Assembly (NCBI GenBank): GCA_951799405.1
Contig: OX637345.1
Span: forward strand, 12,276,001-12,340,000
From: Agapetus fuscipes
Taxonomy: Eukaryota > Arthropoda > Insecta > Trichoptera > Glossosomatidae
Direction of reading: 5' to 3'
Length of the DNA stretch: 64,000 nt
Part shown: positions 36,801 to 48,800 of the stretch, piece by piece
Numbering within the stretch: position 1 is the stretch's first letter
Layout of the letters: every line of letters starts with the position of its first letter
Translations under genes and position numbers: made by a program
The notes under the pieces: generated by a model
Told to the model about the DNA's origin: nothing
The model's input: only the letters and a program-made list of their open reading frames with translations
The model's database searches: none

Positions 36801-39800
36801 ATAGAAGTGGCACAAAAAGAAGAAGAAGGTTAATTTGAAAACAAAAAAATACTGGATTTTAAACGCTGATGTTGGTATGAGGCTGACCAACTATACTGTA
36901 AAAAATGGTCAACCAAAGTTACGGATGATCATTTTAAGTATGGAAAATTCAGTGTAAGCTGCAGATGAGAGCAATGGCTTTGCTGATTGAGAATAACACT
37001 GATTGAGTTGATGTGAATGAGTGTGAACTGACCGTAGTGGTGAGCGCCTCCTGCCAGGTGCCGAACTTGTCTTTCTTCTCGATGACGTAGCCGGTGATGG
37101 GGGCTCCTCCGTTGTTCTTGGGTGCCTCCCACACCAGGTCCACGCGGTCCACGTCCCAGTCCTCCAGCTTGGGCACCGACGGCTTCCCGGCGACATCTGC
37201 AACACATGAACACACATATTTCAATATAAGACATCCTCAATGTATTCTCATAATCATTGGTGCTACAATCCGGTTCATCATTGTTGACCTCCTCAAGGAT
37301 TTTGTGAATGAAATTTTCATCATCAGGTACTAATATTATTATGTTAGGACTGTTAAGGTGTGATTCACACAAAAACAGCACTCACCAAATATATCATTCT
37401 AATATTAGAATAATTATTAAAAGACCGGTCCATAGTTCAGTGGTAACACTTCGGACTCTGAATGGAAGGTTGTGGGTTCGAATCCAGGCGGAGCACAAAA
37501 AATATACCATTTATATTTTCAAATTTGCTCTTTGCTGGGTTGAAAAATTCATAAACCTTTACCAATGACCGGTCACCAAAGGTCGATCTAGCCTTACAGC
37601 AACTGGGTCTTGTTTGAGAATTGGCACTTTTAGCGACGACGACCAAGCTCGTAAAAAGGTTGATAGCTCAATTGGTAGACTGCTTGCATTCCATGCCGAG
37701 AGCAAGGGTTTGATCTCAAGGTTTACTCAGCCTTCACAAGAAATGAGAACCAGCCCCCCCGGGAGCTGGGAAACCCCCACTTCAACTGAAAGTGGTTTAT
37801 AGAATGGGTGGTCAGTCTCATACCAACCTATAAGTCAAGGAACGCTTTAGAAGATAAAATGGTTCCAATTGCAATTAAGGAACACTTAGAAGATAAAATG
37901 GTTCCAATTGCAATTAAGGAACACTTAGAAGATAAAATGGTTCCAATTGCAATTAAGGAACACTTAGAAGATAAAATGGTTCCAATTGCAATTAAGGAAC
38001 ACTTAGAAGATAAAATGGTTCCAATTGCAATTAAGGAACACTTAGAAGATAAAATGGTTCCAATTGCAATTAAGGAACACTTAGAAGATAAAATGGTTCC
38101 AATTGCAATTAAGGAACACTTAGAAGATAAAATGGTTCCAATTGCAATTAAGGAACACTTAGAAGATAAAATGGTTCCAATTGCCAAATGTGTCCTTATT
38201 GGGGACAATATAACAAGTTGTAATTTTTTTTAAATACAGTTTAGATTTAAAAAAAGTAAAGTCTGGATTCCTCACCGTAGGGATTCTTGGCCAGGATAGA
38301 GCCATCGGTCTTGAGTGGCTCGGACTCTCCCTCCTCGTTGACGGCCTTGACCCTGAACTCATACTCCTCGCCCTCCTGCAGCCCCTTGACCTCCATCTCG
38401 GGCTCCGTGCACTTGCCCACGGGCACCCAGCGGCCGGTGGCCTTGTTCAGCTTCTCCACCACGTAGCCGGTGACAGGTTTGCCTGGAAATATAAATACAC
38501 TTGTAAATTTTGTAACTATCCCCATGTTGTCAGAATCAGAAACATTTTTTTAGGGGGTACTTATACTATTATTTAATTTTAGCACTGACACTTTGTTTTG
38601 GTTTAACTTTTTACAAGTAAATAGCATAAAGAGCCTGTTAATAAAAGAACTCGCTGTTACTGTTTGGTCGAGAGTACAAAATTTCGCTGGTATGGTCGAG
38701 CACTTGAATTAGAGTTATTGAAAAAAGATTGAGTTCCGTCATGTCTTATCAACAATAACTTTGACCCTGGTTCAACAGATGTCATTGAGTTAATGAATGA
38801 TTAATTAAAAATAAATTTATGATGCTGATACCCGTTTCTGGCCAGGCAAAAAAAGGTTGGTGAATTGCATTCCTTTTCAAAAAATTATAAGCCTCGGTTG
38901 AAGACCCTTGTGTACGAAACTTCTCAAAATAAAAATCTCGGCATCTTGATTTTTACAGACTTGCAAAAATATACCTAAGCTGTGTCTGCTACCAAACAGG
39001 GTTATTCACAACATGTTTGAACTGTAACTGATCCATGGACCATCGTTTTTTTTATGGAGCATTCATATTAGGTGGTGGTTTAGCCATGGATTTGCTGTGT
39101 GTGGACACCACTGATAATAATTAAGTAAAACTTGTACTACTTATATCTGACTACCATTCCGCTAGGAGTGGGCTATAACTCTGCAGATGTGCTTCTACTT
39201 TGTCCTGTCCTGGCACACTTTTTGAGAGCAATCAACAAGGTATTTCAGCAAAGCGTGAAAGTGAAAGTTCAAAGAAGTGTGATGCGATGGTTTGGACATA
39301 TTGAAAGGATGAATGAAGACCGACTGACAAAAAGAGTGTATAAAGGGAATGTAATAGGTAAGCGTGGAAGGGGAAGACCTAGGAAACAATGGATTGATCA
39401 GATAAGTGAGATTGCGAATGAATGGAATTTACAGAGTGGAAACAAGAGAAGAGCATGCATGAAAAGGGTGATGAAATTAGATGAGATGAAAGAAGTATGC
39501 AAGGACAGAGTCAAGTGGAGGCACTTGTGTGGAGGTACCAGCCACCCCTAGAGGAATGGCGGCAGGATACAAGACAAGACCATACAACATTTCATAAACT
39601 GTCTATTGCAGGTGACGCACTCTGGGATAAAAAACAAATCCAACTAAAGAAGACGAATTATATGTTCAGCCTTTGGCTTCACAAAGCTTTCAAGTTATAA
39701 TTTACCTCCATCATCCTCTGGCTTCTTCCACGCCAGTTTGCATCCAGATTTGGTGACATCGGTGACCTTGAGTGGGCCACCGGGTTTGCCTGGGGCAGAC

Positions 39801-42800
39801 AGGACGGTGATTTCGACATCGGCTTCGTCGCTGCCATGCTCGTTGGTGGCCAGAATGCGCCACACGCCGCTGTTGTTGCGGAGAGACTCTTTGATGTCCA
39901 GTTTGGTGTTGTAGTCCACATTAATGATCTGGACGTTGTCTTCCGTCTTGACCTGTAAAAGGAGAATAATATTAGAATGATTTATTTCGTGAGAGCTGTT
40001 TTTGTGTGTATCACACCTCAAGAGCCATCGTCGCAGTAGAAAGCGCCAATTCTCAAGGAAGAACCAGTTGCTGTAAGGCTGGATGGACCTTTAGTGACCG
40101 GTCTTTGGTAAAGGTATATGATTTTTTTACGCAGCGAAGAGCATATTTGAAAATATAAATGATATTTTTTTGTGCTCCACTGGGATTCGAACCCACAACC
40201 TTCCATTTACGAGTCAGAAGTGTTAACCACTAGACTACGGACCGGTCCAATTAAGCATGGATGACAGCTCAATTGAAAGGCTTGTGAATGGGAGGTTTGG
40301 ATTTGGATCCGAGGGTGCTAGGATTGGTTTTGTAATGTAGTGTTTTCTTATAACTTGGGTCTTTATGGAGAGACCACGAAAGAGGAGGTTTACTTAGAAA
40401 AATGGAAGACCTGCTCCTTCAACTGGGAAAAATATCCACTCCAGAATGAGAAGTCTCGATAAATTTATTGATGATATAGGAAGATAGAAAGCAATAAAAC
40501 ATAGTCGCACGTAAATAGCTAGGTACTCTTTTTTTTATATTATTTGTAATATTGGGAGTAATCAAGATTTTTTTTATATTTCACAGCATTGCGAAACATA
40601 TGCAGTTGACAGTTATGCTCAATGCTCAATACAGTACGTAGATCTTTAGTGTATTCTTAATCCTTTAATTGCGGGTAACACACACATAGGCGTCAACTGT
40701 AAACTTGCATTCAGTGCGGCTGTCAATCATAGACGTCATCCAACTTTGAACTTATCCCTGACATCTGTGTTCAAGAATACAAAAGTCTGCAAGTGGAAAT
40801 ATGTGCTAAACTTATGTGATTTATTTTCTTGAATAACTAATATATATGACTGTTCACAAAGTTTGAAGTTTCGTCAATCAATTAAGAAAGGAAATCAATA
40901 AATGTTTTAAAAATGTGTTTGAAAAGTATTCGGTACCGGGGGTATTCATATAGCCAGAATATACAGAAGTGAAAAGGTTAAACTAACTATTATTTTATTG
41001 AAGTTATGTGTCTCTATTTTGCTTCTAGCCTTCCCAAGTGATATCACATTTTATGCCCACAATTTGAATGTGCTAAGTCCTTTGATAAAGGAGGGCAAGA
41101 CACTCATGGGTATTGTGAAAGTATAACATGGGATCCTCACCTCCTTGTCCTCGTTCTTCCATTTCTGGAACCACTGCACCTTAGGCGCTGGCTCTCCCTT
41201 GATGTTGACATCGAAGAAGATGGGCTTGCCCTTGCGCACCTGGACGTTCTTCAAGTTGGTGCGGTCAATGCGCGGTTTCACTGAAAAAATCATAAAACAA
41301 GATGTTATTTATTGTGTATGTTCCTTAACTTATAGGTTGGTTTTCAGCTGACCATCCATGCTGTAGAAAATGGTTCACTTTGCCAATGTCACCCCTGTTT
41401 CAGGGAAGGTCGGCAGGAGTTGCAGGGTGTATGTCCATTTGAGATTTGGTTTTTATGTTGTAGGTTCACATGTGGCATGCGCAAGCGCGAACTTGTAAGT
41501 GTCTGCTTGTGAGAATGCATGTAATGTGAATCCCCAATGTTACATATCTTTGCAACTTAGATTAGATTAGAAGATCATGTATAGGCAATGTAATACTCAA
41601 GTAGAGGAAGATAAGGAGTTGCTGACATCATCAAAAGAGTGACAAAGCAGAATAAGGTAGGGAATGTTGCCAGATTCAAGGACCATAGCTGGAACAAGAG
41701 GATAGTGGAGTGGAGGCTTATAGTGAGGACAAGATAAGTAGAGGAAGGCCTCTAATACGATGGTCAGTTGACATAAAGAGGATTACTGGTGACTGGATGT
41801 AGAAGGGCCAGGATAGAGATGCCTGGAGAGATATGGGGTAGGCCTATAATCTATAATCTAAGTTGCAAGGATATATTCATTCAAAGCTCTCAGATGTATG
41901 CCCACAAACAAACACGTGTAGTTCGCGCTTACAAATGCTGATTTACTTACATGATTTGTGTCTGATCATCTGCATCTTGGTTGGTTCAGACGGAGCACTG
42001 GGACCTGCCTTGTTGACGGCAATGACCCTAAACTGATACTCGCTGCCTTCCGGAAGATCTGTGACCTTTCCAGTCAGCATGTTGCCAGGAACCTGAAAGA
42101 ACAATCACCAATATTAGTGGTCATGTACCAAAAAAGTAGAGACGTGATTTATTGTGTGGTCTTCCAGCTAGACGTTGACCAATTGTCATCTCATAAGCTA
42201 CGGTGTGAGTGAGTCTATCATGGCTCATTCTGGAGACATGGTCTCTCATCTTACTATGTCCTCTATTTCACAGACTTTTTGGATCTTCCAACTGGACTTA
42301 CATCTTAGAAGCTCCGTTCTGAGTGAGTTTATGGATGACATTATAAAGGCCTGAGCTTAAGGCCAAACATTAAAACGACACATCTCCAAATAAGGCCTTA
42401 TTTTTTAAACAAGATCTCTCATATTTTCACAGACTTTGTTAAATACTAATGAACTCATCACACATCCTTGTCTTACACCCTTAAAAACTTCAAACATTCA
42501 CTTGAGTCACCATCAATACAAACGCATGCCATACTATTGTTAAATATGCATGAAAGAAAGTGAAACTTGATTGGGCACTCACCTCTCCAGCATTCTCCCA
42601 GTCTGGACTGTCTTTGGCCTTTTTCTGTATGATGTACTTCTCGATGGGAGCTCCATTGTCTGACTTGGGAGGCTCCCACTTGAGGTCCACACTAGAGTTG
42701 TCATGATCAGCCACTTCCACCTTTCCTGGCTTGTCAGAGACATCTGAAAACCGAATAATTCATGTCAATAAATTCAACAACTTCATTGAATTGAAATCGA

Positions 42801-45800
42801 TAATTGAACTATGCTAATTTGAAGAACATAAGTTATGGAAAAGAAGTTTGGAAAGACCCTTAAAAAGATTGGTGTAGATTACCTAGCAAAGCAGTTGGTT
42901 TGTGTTGCTTGATATTGGAAAGTTCTGAGAGGTTCTCAATATTACATACAATATACTCAATATACAAACAACAATAAATTCCACTTTATAATATTAGATA
43001 TTGAAGACATTCAATGGGTGTGATGTACTACATACCGAATGGGTTCTTCGCCAACGTGGCTTTCTCTGTCTCAAGAGGTTCAGAATCTCCTTCATCGTTG
43101 ACAGCTATGACCCTGAACTTGTACTCTGAACCAGGGTTCAACCCAGGAACATCCATCTCCAGCCTTGGTCTGTCTCCAGGAATCCTATCAAACAAGAATT
43201 ATTGCACATGAATTAATAGTCCACCAGTTGTCAGAGTTCTGATACCAATGAGGCTTGCTAGAAAAGACTTTTTTTTACACAAAATTTTAATAGAAATCAT
43301 CGCTTACTTTCCGACGCGCACCCATTTTCCGGTTGCTACGTCCATCTTCTCCACCTCGTACTCCTTGATGGGACATCCACCATCATCCTCTGGTTTCTCC
43401 CAAGCCACCTTGCAGGCCTGGGCGGTAACATCTGATACCTTCAGTGGTCCTAAAGAGAAAAAAATTATAGATGATAAACAATAGAGGAACAAGTATGCTC
43501 TCTTTACTAATCCTAAAGAAATTATTTTTTTATGTTTGCGAGTTTTGCTATAGCGAAGTACCACATTTTCACAAAAAAACATAAGAAATGTTGGAATCTA
43601 TTTACTTTTCCGGTGAGGCAGCTAATCCTCCTAGCATCGAAACAGAGGCTTAGTTGATTCATATTCTTTTTTTAATGCCAATTCTATTAAAAATCGGCAA
43701 CCATCATGGCTATTCATACTGTAGGTGTTTTAGCTCAAAACAAGCGTTTGGAGATTTGTTGACGTGGTGGCAGTCTTGGATCCCTCAGTCTATGGTTGGA
43801 TAAATTTGCAATGTTGCAAGCAGGTCGCAGTACGTTCTCCCTCAAGGAACATATAATCTCTGTACCTATTAGCTAAAACCTTGAGTATAAAAAAAAATAA
43901 TAGAAAGAAACCCTCTGTTCTCAATACCGACATACTCCCTTCTCTACAACACTACACAAACGTTCGAGGACATTGTCATCAGTGACCAGATTGTCACTTT
44001 TGAAATAAATCCTCACCTTGAGGAGCTGAAGGCTTGCTCAGCACCGTGAGTTCCACTGTTTCGCTGTCTTTGCCGTTGGCATTTTCAGCAGTCAAGGTGT
44101 ATTTTCCAGTGTCGCGCCTCACAGCATTGGTGATGGTGAACTCCGTGTGGTAGTCAATGTTCTTGATGCTGATGCGCTCTGTGTTCACCAACTTGATGTT
44201 GTCCCTCCATGACCTGGGGAAAAGGTGATTGTGTTACGATTGCTGTCAAATATATAAATACGTACGTAATAAATAGTGTGAGTTCAACTAATGGATTGCC
44301 GTCAAATATATGGCTCAGTTGACGGATTACCCACAGGGTTACATGACTGACAAATGGCAGTAATGATTAGGTAACTGTAACTCTGTTGCCATTCCGATAG
44401 AAGTGGCCAAACCCTCTGCAGATTTGCCTGCATTTTTTCCTATCCTTGCATACCTCTCTCAGTTCGTTCACATCATCACCTTTTTTATACATTCCCTTCT
44501 TTTACATTCGATTTGTATATTCCATTCTCTCACAGTTTCGATTGGAGTACACAAAATAGTTGTGATTGGAGTAAATTTGATTATAAAGTTATTACCTCAT
44601 CAATTAAAGAAACTGATCACCTAACTTTAAGTTTGACCAGTCAATGCTATCTCTTCAGGAAAAAATGGTAAGAAGTTGCACAATGAGCGCATGACTTTGA
44701 TACCTCAAATTGTTGAATCTTGCATAAAATATTAGTCCACCCTTTGCTATAAGCTACTAGCTGAACCCTGCCATGCGTTCCTTTGGTTCAGTCTAATAAA
44801 ATGACCATAAAGGATGTTTCTGAATGATGAATAAACCATCCAAAAGGTTTCAATATCAATATTTGATGTAAATATGTTGTCATCCTTTTGGGTCATTTCA
44901 GAGTTTATTGACTGCGCTGGAAAATCGGGGATATGGAACTGTTTTTTATTCAATCGACACCAAACTTTACAGGAACCATTCTAAGAATATTTTACATTTC
45001 CCCTCAAAATTTGATTAAAAACGGTTGAAGAGTTGCAAATGGTTTAGGAGTCAATACGGAAAGAACATAAATTCTATTTTAAGATTTTAGAAATATATAA
45101 ATCTTAAAGTAAGAGTGTGATTACCAGATCATATCTGGTGGTGGTTCACCAATAACATCCACGGCCCATTTGTGTGTCCTTCCAGCCTTGATGGTCACGG
45201 ACTTCAGAGTGCTTCTGTCAATCTTGGGTTTCACTGGAAAGAAAATATTCATTTTCATACATACTCGTATATATTTCTATCACCAGATCAATTAACTGAG
45301 TCTAAAAAGAAAATGTGGTTACAAAGAAGAATGCTGCGCTGGAAGTCTCATCACCACGGTAATTCTGATCTACCGATTATTGATAGTATTTGTATGAAAA
45401 CCTAACAATCCAAGATGGTCGCAAGTGAACAGCTGATTAGTCTTCATACAAATATTACCGATATTTGGTAGGTAAGAATTAACGTGGTGATAAGACTTCC
45501 AGCTCTAGGCTTTTCTTGAACAAATCAATAAGTTGAGCTAATGCCAATGCCAAGGGTGTTCAATTTCAAAAATCTTGGTTTCTGCAGAGAGTAAACAAGA
45601 AATCGATAGTATCAGTTGAGAATAGAGTAACCAATTATGGTGAGGAAAAGATGAAGACAACTCCTCGAGAAAGCCAAGGCCCAAACTGGGTGTAGCGGAA
45701 ATGAAACACAATTCAAAATGCTACTGAGTTACACATTTAGCATAGCTGCTTGCAGCGTTGTGCCTAAAGTGTTTCCCATGTGGTGAGTGGAACCTATTTA

Positions 45801-48800
45801 TTTTTACAAGTAGTGAGGCTTCCCGGCTCCCGAGGGGGCTGGTACTCATTTTTTGTGAAGGCTGAATAAACCTTGCCGGTATTTTATTTTGGGTTTTTGA
45901 AAATAAACACCGAAACGGGAAATTATTTCTGACACCCTCGGTGGTATTGGGACCCGAGCTCTCGGCATGGAATGCAAGCACTCTACCAACTGAGCTATCG
46001 ACCAGACTATAAATAATAATGAAAATTATGATAAAAGTATCAATTGCTTCATCTGATAATTTAGGGCCAGATTGAGGTTTGATGAGGAGAAGGCAGAAGG
46101 CATATGTCATAGTTGCATAGCATTCAGGATTAAGCCTGTTTGGTGGAGTTCTACATTGCACAGCACAGACAGATCTTCTTCATAGAGATCTTCAACAATG
46201 GAGATACTGATATCGCACTGATAAAACAACAAAGAGATGGTAGACATTGAAGTGAAGTGCCTGCCAACTTACAGTTCTTGTGCTTGCAGAGATGGTTGTC
46301 AGTTGGCTCTGATGGTTCTCCCACTCCAGCCTTGTTGACACCTCTGACCCTGAACTGGTAGACCATCTTCTCCTTGAGACCTTCCACCTTGAATTCTGGC
46401 TTCACGTCAGGTGTCTTGCCAACCTGTAACAATAGATTGTTTTATAATTGGTGAACAATAGGACGCTCCGTGGTGACGGAAAATCAATCAATGAGCCTTT
46501 GCAGAAATTTGAAACAGTGTTTGGTTGTTTTGCAGTGGCGGCTCCAAGAGCATAGAACCCACTGGCACCTGTGGTTTGAGGGATTTCTGACAGCAGTCAC
46601 TTCAAGAGACGCCTTAAGACTGGTTTGTTTACCGACTCTTTTGGGGTACTCTTGCAATGACAATGTAACAAAATAACGTAAATGAAAAAAGTCAACTCAT
46701 CATCATCAAGAAAAAATCTTAGAACATTTAGAATATGCGATATTCCAGCTGGACACACAGGATATTTTTAATGTTTGGGATGAATTTAAAGACATAAGAC
46801 TTCATCAAACAGAAAGCAATTTCATTTGTGTCAAGGTTTAAAACGTCGTAACATCGGCTACATTGTGTTTGAACGAGTTGGACGCTATTCAGTCGTCGTC
46901 ACTGGGCACGATTTCCAGCGACTCGAATAAAGATGAGTTGTTGCGGCTTTACGCATTATCTAGAAATATCTTGTCTTTATAGAAACATTTTTATAAGCAC
47001 TATTTCTTGTATAAAAGCACTGGTGTATTGAAAGCATTCAATTAATTTTTCAGTCAACATTTTTAATGCCCACATAAAACAATGCCAGGCATCAAAAAAA
47101 GTAAATAGGTTGAGATTTGGTTTCAGACAAAATCTAGCAATGATAACATTTAAAACATGACAAAAAGGCCATAGAGAAGAATGTAACTGACCTCAATCCA
47201 GTCGGCAGAGAACTTGTCCTTCATTTCAACAACATATCCAGTAAGAGCTCGTCCTCCATCGTTGGCAGGAGGAGTCCATGTCAGTGAAGCACTCATGTTG
47301 TCATAGTCTGCAATCACTGGCTTGCCTGGAGCCGCAGGTGGATCTGAAAGACCATACATACAATATTAGATTGTGACAATGACAGTGACAATGGTGACAG
47401 TGATAATGAGCGGCAGACCCTGAGGTGCACAAGTTTGATCAAAGAGGTTGAGAGCCATCTCAAGTTGTTATGCCGTAAATGATTATGAATGTTGAAATCC
47501 GTAGTGTGTTTCTTTGTGAAAAATTACCACGGTGCCAATTCCTGAGTAGTCAAGTAATGGTGAATCTTTGATATCTCCTTTAACAAGATATTGTATAGAA
47601 GCATTTACTCACCATAAGGATTCTTGGCCAGGATGGCATCCGTGGTCTCCAGAGGATCTGATTCTCCTTCCTTGTTGACGGCTCGCACCCTGAACTTGTA
47701 CTTCTTGCCAGGAGTGAGGCCTTTGACTGTGAACTCCTGCTTATCTGGACCTACTTCTCCAGCTGGTACCCAGTTGCCAGTATCCTATGATTGTAGAACA
47801 AACATGACATGTAAAATAGACAAATATAAAAAGATGATAAATTATTCATCTCTTAGAGATAATTAATCTGAGCAGTGAGTTTCCTTACCATATCCATCTT
47901 TTCCAGAGTGTATCCAGTGATGTCTGATCCCTGCCAGTCATCTGGTTTCTTCCATTTGACTGTCATCCTTTCAGCTCTAACCTCATCAACTACCAATGGA
48001 CCATTAGGTCTGCATGGTTTGTCTAAAAGAACACATCAATAATTATATACAAAATGTGATTCAGTATATGAAATAGGACAGGTCTCAGGTTAGAGTCTTT
48101 TATTTATTTATTTATTTATTTATTTACGGCATAAGCCTTTTACAAAAAGTATATATTAAGTGAGTTTATACAAAACTGCGAAAAAAAGAACAATAAAATA
48201 CAAGAAAAAAATAATATGAAAAACAATAAAAAACAATAAAATACAACAATATATATATATATATATATGTGAAACATTGCAGTAAAAAACAAAAGAATAA
48301 CCAAGAAAAGAAAGAAAAAATAAACCTATACTTATATAAACAGAGCAGTAAAAAACAAAAGAATAACCAAGAAAAGAAAGAAAAAATAAACCTATATTTA
48401 TAAAAACAGAAGGTTAGAAACAAAGCAAAAACATATTAAAATTAAACATGTATAAAGCATTACATAAAGTTGTTCAAAAGTATTTACATTTGAGAATATA
48501 CAATATACATATACAATATATATTAAACAGTAAAATATGCTAAAATTAGTTTAGATTTTATGATGATGCTCGTTCACTCAAAAAGTACCTTTTTAAACCT
48601 GCCTTGTACTTATCAAAACTATTATTATACGATTGCATGTCCAACGCAAACATAATATTACCCAGTCTCTGTAAGCGATTAATGCAGCTATGGTAATGAG
48701 CATTAGTAGTTGAAGCTACAGGGCGGTAAGGAACTACCTGTCTTGATCCTTGTCGAGGGATCAAAAAATTTATCTCGCCAAGCAACAGCGGACAGTCTAA

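Noticed and set aside
37808..38233. 141-codon and 126-codon frames on opposite strands
   Set aside because: Produced by a 39-bp tandem repeat without stops; no start context, homology or splice support.
48166..48423. Short Phe/Tyr-rich frame resembling membrane segments
   Set aside because: Low-complexity A-rich sequence read in reverse within the LINE 3' UTR and its 67-bp duplication.
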